From: Bradyrhizobium guangzhouense
GTDB taxonomy: Bacteria; Pseudomonadota; Alphaproteobacteria; Rhizobiales; Xanthobacteraceae
DNA length: 64,000 bases
Direction: 5' to 3'
Assembly: GCF_004114955.1 (NCBI RefSeq)
Contig: NZ_CP030053.1
Coordinates: 1 to 64,000 of the forward strand
Under the pieces are notes generated by a model, which was not told the DNA's origin, made no database searches, and saw nothing but the letters and a program-made list of their open reading frames with translations. Below, piece after piece: positions 10,985 through 19,599 of this stretch. Made by a program: the position numbers and the translations under genes. How positions within the stretch are numbered: the first letter of the stretch is position 1; each line of letters opens with the position of its first letter.

Positions 10985-12280
10985 GTGGCGCCCATCCAAT
11001 ACATCGTCGAGGGCGGTCACCGGCTCTCGGGCTCGATCGAGCCGGCCGGCAACAAGAACTCGGCGCTGCCGATCATCGCGGCCGCTCTGCTCACCGAGCA
11101 TCCAGTGATGCTGGAGAACGTGCCGCGGATCCGCGACACCGAAACCCTGGTCGAGCTGATCCGCTCGGTCGGTGCATCGGCCGAGTGGACCGCCCGCAAC
11201 ACGCTTCACATCCATGCCAAGAGCATCCGCGCCGCCGATCTCGACCCTGAGCTCTGCGTGCGCATCCGCGCCTCGATCCTGCTGGCAGGCCCCCTGCTCG
11301 CGCGCTGCGGCGAGGTGATGCTGCCGCCGCCCGGCGGCGACGTCATCGGGCGGCGCCGGCTCGACACCCATGTGCTGGCGCTGGAACAGCTGGGGGCCAA
11401 GGTCACCGCGACCGACCGGCTGGAATTCCGTTGCCCCAAGCTCACCGGCGCCGACGTGTTCCTGGACGAGCCGAGCGTGACCGCCACCGAGAACGCGCTG
11501 GTCGCCGCTGTCGCGGCCGACGGCGTCACTTACTTGCGCAACGCGGCCTCCGAGCCGCATGTGCAGGACCTCGCCAATTTCCTGGTTGCGCTCGGTGCGA
11601 AGATCGAGGGCATCGGCACCAACACCATGGTGATCCATGGTCCGGCGACGCTGGGCTCTGCGACCTATCGGATCCAGCCCGACCATATCGAGGTCGGCTC
11701 GCTGATCGGGCTTGCCGCGGTGACGCGCTCGCCCTTGCGCATCGTACGCGCGGGTGTCGAGCATCTGCGCTCGATCCGCATGGGATTCGAGCGGCTCGGC
11801 ATCGTCTGCCGCGTCGAGGGCGACGACCTGATCGTGCCCTCGAACCAGACGCTGAAGATCCAGGACGATTTCGGCGGCCACGTGCCGAAGCTGGAAGACC
11901 AGCCCTGGCCGGCTTTCCCCGCCGATCTGATGTCGATCGCGATCGTCACCGCCACGCAATGCGAAGGCGTGATCCTGATGTTCGAGAAGATGTTCGAGTC
12001 GCGCATGTTCTTCGTCGACAAGCTGATCGGGATGGGCGCGCGCATCGTGCTGTGCGATCCGCATCGCGCCATCATCGCCGGCCCCAGCCGGCTGCACGGC
12101 GCAACCCTGAGCTCGCCCGACATCCGCGCCGGCATGGCAATGCTGCTCGCCGCCATCTGCGGCGAGGGTACATCCACCATCAACAACGCCGACCAGATCG
12201 AGCGCGGCTACGAGCGCATCGACGAGCGGCTGAACGCGCTAGGCGCGAAGATCCGGCGCGTGCCGGAACGCAAGGGGTGA
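10985..12280 (+). CDS. murA: UDP-N-acetylglucosamine 1-carboxyvinyltransferase (MurA family, Asp in place of catalytic Cys)
   Basis: Transfers enolpyruvate from PEP to UDP-GlcNAc, the first committed step of peptidoglycan synthesis, in the cytoplasm. It is 431 aa, close to the usual 419. Lys24-Asn25 (AGNKNSALP) match the catalytic Lys22-Asn23 of E. coli MurA. The active-site loop reads PPPGGDVIGRRRLDTHV, where E. coli has GGCTIGARPVD. Asp119 therefore takes the place of Cys115, the change known to make MurA insensitive to fosfomycin in mycobacteria and chlamydiae. Translation starts at GTG. A second MurA paralogue elsewhere in the genome cannot be excluded, so which copy is essential is unknown. 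Confidence 0.88.
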   Translation: MAPIQYIVEGGHRLSGSIEPAGNKNSALPIIAAALLTEHPVMLENVPRIRDTETLVELIRSVGASAEWTARNTLHIHAKSIRAADLDPELCVRIRASILLAGPLLARCGEVMLPPPGGDVIGRRRLDTHVLALEQLGAKVTATDRLEFRCPKLTGADVFLDEPSVTATENALVAAVAADGVTYLRNAASEPHVQDLANFLVALGAKIEGIGTNTMVIHGPATLGSATYRIQPDHIEVGSLIGLAAVTRSPLRIVRAGVEHLRSIRMGFERLGIVCRVEGDDLIVPSNQTLKIQDDFGGHVPKLEDQPWPAFPADLMSIAIVTATQCEGVILMFEKMFESRMFFVDKLIGMGARIVLCDPHRAIIAGPSRLHGATLSSPDIRAGMAMLLAAICGEGTSTINNADQIERGYERIDERLNALGAKIRRVPERKG

Positions 12281-12298
12281 GTTCGTCTGACGTTGGTC

Positions 12299-12417
12299 TC
12301 GTGCCCCGGACGCAGCGCAGCACGTCAGTGATGCGCTGCTGAGCCGGGGCCCATGTCGCAAGCTCGGAGCGTGTGACTCCTAGGTCCCGGCTCGCGCTTT
12401 GCGCGTCCGGGACACGA
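12299..12417. repeat. 119-bp imperfect inverted-repeat element
   Basis: The ends TCGTGCCCCGGACGC (12299-12313) and GCGTCCGGGACACGA (12403-12417) pair with one mismatch. Inside are GCAGCGCAGCA and TGCGCTGCTGAGCCGGGGC. This is a dispersed Bradyrhizobium-style intergenic palindrome; no coding sequence is present. Confidence 0.55.
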
Positions 12418-12458
12418 GAGCCATGTTTTGGTCGCGCGGCTGTGCTAATGACGCCGCC

Positions 12459-13850
12459 ATGCTCGACACCGTCCAACCACAACAGCCGCCGCAAACGGGC
12501 GTGCAAAGCCATCTCGCGCAGGAATTCGTCGAGACGCTGCGGCTGGCCGTGCCGATGATGCTGACGCAGCTCGGGCAGATCGCGATGATCACCAGCGATC
12601 TTGCGCTGATCGGGCGGCTCGGCGAGGATTCGGTCGCGGCTGCGGCACTTGCGCACACCGTCTATTTCGTCAGCTTCACCTTCGGGCTCGGCCTGATGGC
12701 CGCGGTCTCGCCGCTGGCAGCCCAGGCGTTCGGGGCCGGCGACGTCAGGCGTGTCCGCCTCTCCTTGCGCGTCGGCCTGTGGGTGGCGCTGCTGATCTCG
12801 CTGCCGATGATGGCCTCACCGCTCTATGGCGAGCACATCCTGATCGCGCTCGGACAGGCGCCACATTCGGCCGCGCTGGCGCAGCGCTATCTGAACGGCC
12901 TTGCCTGGGGCATCGCGCCGGCGCTCGGCTTCATCGCGATCCGCAGCATGATGAGCGCGGTGAACCGGCCGCAGGCACCGCTGTGGATCACGCTTGCGGC
13001 GATTCCTGCGAATTTCGCGCTGGTCTATTGCCTGATCCATGGCCTGTTCGGCTTACCGAAGTTCGGCCTGTTCGGCGCGGGGCTGGCGACGGCGCTGGTC
13101 AATCTCGGCACCTTCATCGCCGCGCTCGCCATTGCTGCGTGGCGCAAGCCGTTCGCCGACTACCATCCGCTCAAGCGTCTCTGGCGGATCGACTGGCCGT
13201 TGATGCGCCAGCTGATCGCGATCGGCGCGCCGATCTCGTTCTCACTGCTGCTGGAATACGGCCTGTTCTCCTCCGCCGCGCTGCTGATGGGCCTGATCTC
13301 GACCACGGCACTGGCCGCGCACCAGATCGCGCTCCAGGTCACCGCCGTGCTGTTCATGGTCCCGCTCGGCATCGGCATGGCCGCGACCGTGCGGGTCGGC
13401 CATGCCTTTGGCCGCGACGACCCGGCCGGCGTGCGGCGCGCGGGCCTCGTTGCCGCGGTGCTCGGGGTTGCGTCGGTCTCGGCCCTGACCGTCGCCATCA
13501 TCCTTGGGCGCTATCAGCTGGGGCGGCTGTTCTTCGGCAGCGACGCGGCCAGCGCGCCGACGATCGAGCTCACTGCGACCCTGCTCCTGGTCGGCGCGAC
13601 CTTCTTCATCGCCGATGCGCTCCAGACCATCATGGGCGGGGCGCTCCGCGGCATCAATGACACCAGGATGACGCTGGCGTTCGCGGCAACAGGCTATTGG
13701 TGCGTCGGCTTTCCGATCGCCTGGATGCTTGCCTTCCACGGCGGCCTCGGCGCGGTCGGCGTCTGGATCGGCCTGTCGATCGGATCGTTCGTCTATGCCG
13801 GACTCCTGGTCTTGCGATTCCGGATGCTGACGCGCAAACTGGTGGGATGA
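12459..13850 (+). CDS. MATE family efflux transporter
   Basis: Inner-membrane multidrug/toxin exporter of the NorM-like MATE family, driven by Na+ or H+. It is 463 aa with about 12 hydrophobic segments in two six-helix halves. The first half has VPMMLTQLGQIAMITSDLALIGRLG and the second QLIAIGAPISFSLLLEYGLF, the usual MATE pseudo-repeat. The ATG at 12459 gives the family length; the open frame runs 20 codons further upstream into the repeat. Its stop overlaps the next gene in ATGA, so the two are translationally coupled. The substrate is unknown. Confidence 0.9.
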   Translation: MLDTVQPQQPPQTGVQSHLAQEFVETLRLAVPMMLTQLGQIAMITSDLALIGRLGEDSVAAAALAHTVYFVSFTFGLGLMAAVSPLAAQAFGAGDVRRVRLSLRVGLWVALLISLPMMASPLYGEHILIALGQAPHSAALAQRYLNGLAWGIAPALGFIAIRSMMSAVNRPQAPLWITLAAIPANFALVYCLIHGLFGLPKFGLFGAGLATALVNLGTFIAALAIAAWRKPFADYHPLKRLWRIDWPLMRQLIAIGAPISFSLLLEYGLFSSAALLMGLISTTALAAHQIALQVTAVLFMVPLGIGMAATVRVGHAFGRDDPAGVRRAGLVAAVLGVASVSALTVAIILGRYQLGRLFFGSDAASAPTIELTATLLLVGATFFIADALQTIMGGALRGINDTRMTLAFAATGYWCVGFPIAWMLAFHGGLGAVGVWIGLSIGSFVYAGLLVLRFRMLTRKLVG

Positions 13851-14335
13851 CAGGACCGGTTCGCGAAATCATTCCCGATGTCGATGCCGGCGCGGTGCTG
13901 GCAGGCGCGCAGTTCATCGATGCCTTCCGTGTCGGGGTCGGCGGGGCGCAATTGAGCGCCCGCGAGGCCTGCACCCGAATGGTCGTGCACGGGCCGCGCT
14001 GGGTCGATGTACTGACGCGCTTGCGCAACATTCTGGTGAAACCCCTTGGACTGAAGACGTCCGGCGAAGGTGCTCCGGCTCCGCACGGGATGATCGGCCT
14101 GTTTCCAGTGCTGAGCGAAACGCCGGAGCGGCTGATCGCCGGCTTTGACGACTACCATCTCGATTTCCGCGTCGTGGTCGACGTCGCCGGCGAGGCGGCG
14201 GACCGACGGGTGACATTGACCACGCTGGTGCGGACCAACAATCTGCTCGGGCGGACCTACCTCGCGCTGATCGTGCCGTTCCACAAGCTCGTGGCCCGCA
14301 GCATGATGGGGGACATCGCGGAGCCGGCGCGATGA
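13847..14335 (+). CDS. DUF2867 domain-containing protein
   Basis: 162-aa protein of unknown biochemical function, matching my recall of DUF2867: about FDDYHLDFRVVVDV in the middle and TTLVRTNNLLGRTYLALIVPFHKL near the C terminus. No signal peptide is seen. The start ATG overlaps the stop of the MATE gene (ATGA at 13847), and its own stop overlaps the next gene the same way. The three are therefore coupled and probably coexpressed. Confidence 0.75.
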   Translation: MTGPVREIIPDVDAGAVLAGAQFIDAFRVGVGGAQLSAREACTRMVVHGPRWVDVLTRLRNILVKPLGLKTSGEGAPAPHGMIGLFPVLSETPERLIAGFDDYHLDFRVVVDVAGEAADRRVTLTTLVRTNNLLGRTYLALIVPFHKLVARSMMGDIAEPAR

Positions 14336-14982
14336 CGCTGTCCGTCGACCTGTTCTTTTCCTATCGCAGCCCGTTCAGCTATCTGGCGCTGCCGAAGACG
14401 CTGAAGCTGGTCGCGGAGCATGACCTCGCGGTGAACCTGCGGCCGGTCTATCCGCTCGCGGTGCGCGTGCCCGGGTTCTTCAAGAAGGCCAGCCCGAACT
14501 TCATCCGCTATGTGGTGCTCGACAGCACGCGTGTGGCGCAGCATGAGGGCATTCCATTCCGCTTTCCGCGGCCGGACCCGATCGTGCAGGACAAGACGAC
14601 GTTCGATGTCGCAGCCGAGCAGCCCTACATCCACCGGCTGACCCGGTTGGGCGCGATGGCGCAGCTCGAAGGCCGTGCGCTCGCGTTCACGGATGCGATC
14701 GCGCGAGTGCTGTGGGACGGTTCGGTTGCGGGCTGGAACGAGGGCGATCATCTCGCCCGCGCCGCGGAGAAGGCCGGCTTCGATCTCGCCGCGATGGATG
14801 CGGCGATCAGCGCCGATCCGGATCGCTACGAGCAGGTGATCACGGAAAACGAAAAGGACCACGCCGCCTCGGGCCATTGGGGCGTGCCGACCTTCTTGTT
14901 CGAGAACGAGCCGTTCTTCGGCCAGGACCGCATCGACCTGCTGTTGTGGCGCCTGCAGAGCAAAGGGCTGACGAAGCGTTAG
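14332..14982 (+). CDS. 2-hydroxychromene-2-carboxylate isomerase / DsbA-like thioredoxin-fold protein
   Basis: 216-aa thioredoxin-fold protein of the HCCA isomerase (kappa-GST-like) group. The N-terminal motif SYRSPFSYLA has Ser instead of the CxxC of DsbA, as in the glutathione-dependent isomerases. GHWGVPTFLFENEPFFGQDR carries the cis-Pro loop and the family C-terminal signature. HCCA isomerases act in naphthalene-type aromatic degradation, but no other aromatic-degradation gene is nearby, so the substrate is open. It is the last gene of the coupled trio. Confidence 0.8.
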   Translation: MTLSVDLFFSYRSPFSYLALPKTLKLVAEHDLAVNLRPVYPLAVRVPGFFKKASPNFIRYVVLDSTRVAQHEGIPFRFPRPDPIVQDKTTFDVAAEQPYIHRLTRLGAMAQLEGRALAFTDAIARVLWDGSVAGWNEGDHLARAAEKAGFDLAAMDAAISADPDRYEQVITENEKDHAASGHWGVPTFLFENEPFFGQDRIDLLLWRLQSKGLTKR

Positions 14983-14994
14983 CGCACGATGCGC

Positions 14995-15387
14995 TCAGCC
15001 CAGGCCGCTGACAAAATGGTCCATGTAGTCGAGCAGCTCTCCGACATCCTGCTCGCGGACGGCATCCGACAAAACCCGGTCAATTGCGGTTGCCCGCCCT
15101 GAATATGCCAGCGCCCAGCCTCCATACCTGCGTTGCTTGATCGCAGGCGTTGCCAGCGTCCGGATATCTGCATGTCTGCGATCCCGGCAAATCGACGCCT
15201 TCATCACGGCGAGTTTCTCGTCCGGGCCTTCGAGAAACTGCGCGAAGTGACGGCCGGAGAACATCAGCACGCCGGTGAGCCCAAGCTCTGCGTTTCTGGT
15301 TTCCGCAATGCTTCGGATGTTCGCGATCTCGCCATCGGCGCTTTCGCCAAGCAGGCTGCTGCTGACATAGACCCAGGTCGAAAACAT
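14995..15387 (-). CDS. BLUF domain blue-light sensor protein
   Basis: 130-aa stand-alone BLUF (FAD-binding) domain. The key flavin-site residues are present: Tyr7 (VYVSSS), Asn32 (AETRNAELGLTGVL) and Gln50 (HFAQFLEGP). Trp91 is in GGWALAY, but the Met that usually follows two residues later is Leu93. No output domain is attached, so it should signal through a partner. It lies 24 bp downstream of the FUSC transporter on the same strand and may share its transcript. A GAGCGGAG Shine-Dalgarno precedes the ATG. Confidence 0.85.
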   Translation of the reverse strand: MFSTWVYVSSSLLGESADGEIANIRSIAETRNAELGLTGVLMFSGRHFAQFLEGPDEKLAVMKASICRDRRHADIRTLATPAIKQRRYGGWALAYSGRATAIDRVLSDAVREQDVGELLDYMDHFVSGLG

Positions 15388-15411
15388 GGCTCCGCTCTCA
15401 ATCCAGATACA

Positions 15412-16527
15412 TCACTCCGCCACCTTCACCGGACCATCCGCCGCGGCCTCCGACCATTCGCCGACGACGCGGTCGAGGTCGCAGAGGTTCTGGTGCATCT
15501 GCTCCAGCGAGAAGCCGAGCGCAAAAAAGCGCTCCGCGGTATCGCTCGTGTGGCCGCGGATCAGTCCATCCTGGCGCACCGCGGCGACCGCCTCGGAATA
15601 GTGCGCAAGCGCGACGTGCACGGGGTGGATCGGCGGCGCGCCGGCGCCCTCGCGCAAGGCCTCCGCAGCGGATTTGAGGAAGCGCAGGATCGCCGCGCTC
15701 ACCTCTGCCAGGGGACCTGCGAGCCTCACCTGCACCTCGGCCGGCAGCGGCACCACGGTGGCGCGGCCGATCATCACGACGTCATGGCGCAGCCGCAGGA
15801 TGGTGCGCAGCAAGGGGCCGGTGTCGGGGCCGCTCGACAGCCGCGCCGAACGCTCGCGCTCGGCTTCAGTGCCGATCGTGTTCATGCCCACCATGGCGGT
15901 GCCGATGCCGTCCTGGATCCGATGCAGCGCATCGTTGTCGCGGCCGCGCGTCAGGCCGGCCAGCAGTTCGCCGAAGGCTTCCGCGATCAGATCGAGCAGT
16001 TTCGCGGCGCTGGCACGGATCTGCCGGACCGCGCGCGAGGGCAGCACCAGGAAAGAGACGAGCAGTCCGGTCACCGCGCCGACCGAAACCTCGCAGACGC
16101 GGTCGATCGCCGAGGCCATGGGATCGGCATGATGCATCGAGGGCAGCACGAGCACGATCACCGCCGTCACCGTCGCCGAGCTCAGATTCGGGTAGATCGC
16201 TGCGAGAAAGGAAAGCGGCGCCACGGCCAGCACCAGCAGGCCCAGCAGGCCGAGCTCACCGGAATAGGGAATCAGGACCGCGATCGCGCCGCCATAGATG
16301 GCGCCGCCGATCGTGCCGAGCATGTAGTCGCGCGTCGCCTTCAACGAGCGGCCGACGCTCATCTGCGTCACGATGATCGAGGTCAGCACGGCCCAGAGCG
16401 GCAACAACAGATGCAGCGCGGTGGCGAGCGCATAGGCGCTGGCGGCCGCGACCGTGACCCGGACCGCCAGCCCCAGTTGCGTTCTGCGCGACCAGACCCG
16501 GTCGAACAACTCACTTGCTGAAATCAT
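15412..16527 (-). CDS. FUSC family membrane protein (aromatic acid exporter-like)
   Basis: 371-aa inner-membrane protein. The N-terminal half holds about six hydrophobic segments (for example VRVTVAAASAYALATALHL and TIGGAIYGGAIAVLI). The C-terminal half is soluble and helical, as in fusaric-acid resistance / AaeB-type exporters, although at half the length of the classical two-repeat members. LPLWAVLTSIIVTQMSVGRSLKATRDY is typical of the family. It is probably cotranscribed with the BLUF gene 24 bp downstream. The exported substrate is not known. Confidence 0.8.
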   Translation of the reverse strand: MISASELFDRVWSRRTQLGLAVRVTVAAASAYALATALHLLLPLWAVLTSIIVTQMSVGRSLKATRDYMLGTIGGAIYGGAIAVLIPYSGELGLLGLLVLAVAPLSFLAAIYPNLSSATVTAVIVLVLPSMHHADPMASAIDRVCEVSVGAVTGLLVSFLVLPSRAVRQIRASAAKLLDLIAEAFGELLAGLTRGRDNDALHRIQDGIGTAMVGMNTIGTEAERERSARLSSGPDTGPLLRTILRLRHDVVMIGRATVVPLPAEVQVRLAGPLAEVSAAILRFLKSAAEALREGAGAPPIHPVHVALAHYSEAVAAVRQDGLIRGHTSDTAERFFALGFSLEQMHQNLCDLDRVVGEWSEAAADGPVKVAE

Positions 16528-16650
16528 CGTCTGATGTCCCGGACCGATCCCATTGCGCCGACCAAAAGCATAGCTGATGCCCGCGGGCCCAAGGCCGCTT
16601 GAAAGGCAAAATCAGCCCGCCTAACTTGCCGGCCAAAACGAGGAAACACG

Positions 16651-18021
16651 ATGGCCCACGAAACCGCAACGCTCGCCGCGTATGTCGCCAACCTGAAATA
16701 CCAGGATATTCCGGCGGAGGTGCTGGATCGCGCCAAGGTGCTGACGCTGGACTTTCTGGGCAGCGCCATCCGGGCGCGGCGCGAGGCCGAATCCACCCCG
16801 TCGCTGCTGAAGATGCTGGAAGCGCTGTCGCTCGACACCAAGGGCGATTCCACCGTGTTCGGCGATTCCAAGACCTGGACGCCGGCGGTGGCGGCGCTGC
16901 TCAACGGGGCGCTCGGCCATTCCCTCGATTTCGACGACACGCATGCGGATTCCTCACTGCATCCGAGCGCGCCGGTGGTTCCGGCCGCCTTCGCCGTCGG
17001 CGAGATGGTCGGCGCGTCCGGCCGCGATGTGCTGACGGCGATCGTTGCGGGCTATGAGGTCTGCTGCCGGCTCGGCAACGCGCTCGACCCGACCTCGCAT
17101 TATGCGCGCGGCTTCCACCCGACTGCGACCGCCGGCACCTATGGCGCGGCCGCGGCGGCGGCGAAATTGTTCGGCCTGTCCGAGCCGCAGATCATCGCGG
17201 CCTTCGGCGTTGCCGGCAGCCAGGCCGCGGGCTCGTTGCAGTTCCTGATGAACGGTGCCTGGAACAAGCGCTATCAGGTCGGCGCCGCCGCGATGAACGG
17301 CGTGATCGCAGCGACCCTGGCGCGCAACGATTTCGTCGGTGCGACGGAATCGGTCGAAGGCAAGCACGGCCTGCTCGCCGGCTACACCGACGACGCCCAT
17401 CCCGACAAGGCTGTCGCCGGGCTCGGCAAGACCTACGAGACCATGAAGATCGGCGTGAAGCCGTATCCGAGCTGCCGCTACACCCATGCCGCGATCGATG
17501 CGCTGATCGCGATGCGGCGCGAGCACAATCTGACGCCCGACCAGGTCAAGCGCGTCGAGATCGGCCTGCACCGCAACGGCATCACGCTGACCGGCGATGC
17601 CGCGACCAAGCGGCATCCGACCTCGATCGTCGGCGGCCAGTTCTCGATGTTCTTCACCGGCGCGCTCGCGCTCGACCAGGGCTCGTTCGGCTGGGACGAT
17701 TACGCCAGGCTCGGCGATGCCGCGATCGACGCACTCGCCGACAAGTTCGACGTGGTGCAGGACGACCGGCTCGAGGTCGGCCGCACCCATCCGTTCGGCG
17801 CGCGCGTCAGCATCACCACTGAGGACGGCGTGCACGAGCGGCTCTATGCCGATCCCTCCGGAGAGCCGAATTCCTTCCCGGATGCGCAGGCGATGCAGCA
17901 GAAGTTCCTGACGCTGGCGCGGCCCGTGCTGAACGCGCGGGCCGACAAGTTCGCGGATGCGATCATGACGCTGGAGCGGTTCGACCGCGTGGCAAAGGCG
18001 ACTGAGCTGGCGCGGCAGTAG
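16651..18021 (+). CDS. MmgE/PrpD family protein
   Basis: 456-aa protein of the 2-methylcitrate dehydratase / iminodisuccinate epimerase superfamily. Visible family features are LDFDDTHADSSLHPSAPVVPAAFA, FHPTATAGTYGAAAAAAKLFGL and KPYPSCRYTHAAIDAL. No prpB or prpC lies nearby, so a methylcitrate-cycle role is not supported and the reaction is left open. The ATG follows CGAGGAAACACG. It converges on the next gene with only 4 bp between stops. Confidence 0.85.
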   Translation: MAHETATLAAYVANLKYQDIPAEVLDRAKVLTLDFLGSAIRARREAESTPSLLKMLEALSLDTKGDSTVFGDSKTWTPAVAALLNGALGHSLDFDDTHADSSLHPSAPVVPAAFAVGEMVGASGRDVLTAIVAGYEVCCRLGNALDPTSHYARGFHPTATAGTYGAAAAAAKLFGLSEPQIIAAFGVAGSQAAGSLQFLMNGAWNKRYQVGAAAMNGVIAATLARNDFVGATESVEGKHGLLAGYTDDAHPDKAVAGLGKTYETMKIGVKPYPSCRYTHAAIDALIAMRREHNLTPDQVKRVEIGLHRNGITLTGDAATKRHPTSIVGGQFSMFFTGALALDQGSFGWDDYARLGDAAIDALADKFDVVQDDRLEVGRTHPFGARVSITTEDGVHERLYADPSGEPNSFPDAQAMQQKFLTLARPVLNARADKFADAIMTLERFDRVAKATELARQ

Positions 18022-18025
18022 CCGT

Positions 18026-19453
18026 CTAATTCACCCCCGCCATCTTGCCCTTCTCGCGCGTCGTCGCCACGACGTCGCGCACGAGATCGAATACGCCGTC
18101 GACTTCCGGCGGCCAGTTCTGCGAGCGGCCCATTCGCACGATCACCAGTCGTTCCGATGGAATGATGATCGTGTACTGCCCGATCGTGCCCTTGGCGAAG
18201 AAGGCATCGCGCGGCCAGCCGTGGTCGACGCGAAATCTTGCGCCGAAACTGTTGCCCTGGTTGGTCCAGAAGCCGGCGCCGATGCCGACCCAGCCATGCG
18301 GCGTGGCAGACGCCGAGTAGTTCACCCAGCCCTCCGGCAGGATGCGTTTGCCGCCGGCGATGCCGTCGTTGAGATAAAGCTGACCGAAGCGCGCCCAGTC
18401 GCGCGCGGAGGCCTGCATCGAGCCGGAGCCCTCGATCGTGCCCGAAGCATCGAGCTGAAGCGTGACGTGGCGCATGCCGAGCGGCGCAAACAATTCGCGG
18501 CGCGCGAAGGCAAGCGCATCGGCGGGCTTGCCGCCAGCGGCCTGACGCAGCAGATGCGCAAGAATGACGAAGTTGCCGTCGTGATAGTTCCACGCCGTGC
18601 CTGGTGCCGTCGCAAGCGGCGCGCGCTCGGCAAAGCTCGCCATATCGTCCGTGGCGTATTTCATGGTGTTGACCGGTTCGAGCGCGGAGCCCAGCGAGGC
18701 CTCCAACGAGCTTCCGAGCGCAATGCCGGCGGTGTGACGCAGCAACTGGTCGACGGTGATCGCATGTCGCGGATCCTCGGGATTTTGCCAGGCGGCGACA
18801 GGCGCGGGGCCGTCGAGCTTCAACTTGCCCTGGCGCACGAGAATGCCCGTCAGCGCTGAAATCACCGACTTGGTCATGGAGAAGCCGAACAGCTGTGTCT
18901 CCGGCCCGATGCCGTCGGCGTAGCGCTCGGCAATGATGCGGCCGTCCTTCATGACCACGATCGCACGGGTGTGGCGATAAGGCGGCTGCGCAGGTTCGGT
19001 GAAGGCGCGGTCGAGCGCGGCAGCCAGGCCCTCGCTTTGCGGGGCCACGATACCGGGGCCGGCGATCTCGGGGAGCAAGGTGGGCTGCTTGTCGTCAGGC
19101 GGCAACGCGACCTCGGCGATCCCCTGGCCGTGCTCGAGCGTGCAACCAAGTCCCGCGCGATAGACGGCATGGCTGCGGCCAATCCCGAACAGGGACACCG
19201 TGACATCCTTGCGCGTGCGATCGACCTGGAAATCCATCGCCCAGGTCAAAAGACGCGCGCCCGGCATCGCGTCGGTGGTTTCAGCGAGGTCGCGCTGGGG
19301 ATCGAGGCCGGAGACGAAGATCTCGGAACAGAGCGTATGGGCGATGAAGCCGGTGGCAACCTTGGGTACGTCACGGGCCCGCGCCGCGCCGAGCGCGAGG
19401 CCGGCACAGGCAATGGCAGTGGTGAGGAGGAGGATCTTGCGGCGGCGGGTCAC
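18026..19453 (-). CDS. Serine hydrolase, beta-lactamase (class C) family
   Basis: 475-aa exported serine hydrolase. The N-terminal signal peptide runs MTRRRKILLLTTAIACAG..ARA. The catalytic SxxK motif is SMTKS, followed by LLRHTAGIALGSS and WNYHDGN as the likely second motif. The fold covers penicillin-binding proteins, esterases and 6-aminohexanoate-dimer-type hydrolases, and the sequence does not decide between them. The start is GTG with GGAGAAAGCCC just upstream. It faces the MmgE/PrpD gene tail to tail. Confidence 0.82.
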   Translation of the reverse strand: MTRRRKILLLTTAIACAGLALGAARARDVPKVATGFIAHTLCSEIFVSGLDPQRDLAETTDAMPGARLLTWAMDFQVDRTRKDVTVSLFGIGRSHAVYRAGLGCTLEHGQGIAEVALPPDDKQPTLLPEIAGPGIVAPQSEGLAAALDRAFTEPAQPPYRHTRAIVVMKDGRIIAERYADGIGPETQLFGFSMTKSVISALTGILVRQGKLKLDGPAPVAAWQNPEDPRHAITVDQLLRHTAGIALGSSLEASLGSALEPVNTMKYATDDMASFAERAPLATAPGTAWNYHDGNFVILAHLLRQAAGGKPADALAFARRELFAPLGMRHVTLQLDASGTIEGSGSMQASARDWARFGQLYLNDGIAGGKRILPEGWVNYSASATPHGWVGIGAGFWTNQGNSFGARFRVDHGWPRDAFFAKGTIGQYTIIIPSERLVIVRMGRSQNWPPEVDGVFDLVRDVVATTREKGKMAGVN

Positions 19454-19599
19454 GGGCTTTCTCCGGCTATGGGGCGAATGCGGGGATGAAGCCGGAGGTG
19501 AGCGAAGTGTGCTCGCCGGATTTGGAAAATGACCTCGTCGAAACTGATCGGGGGCTGGTCGATTTCGAAATTATTATGTGATTTCAAAGATATAAAAAT

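Noticed and set aside
15133-16521. 462-aa plus-strand open frame over the BLUF and FUSC genes
   Set aside because: Rich in His/Arg/Gln with no domain; the minus-strand frames carry clear BLUF and FUSC motifs.
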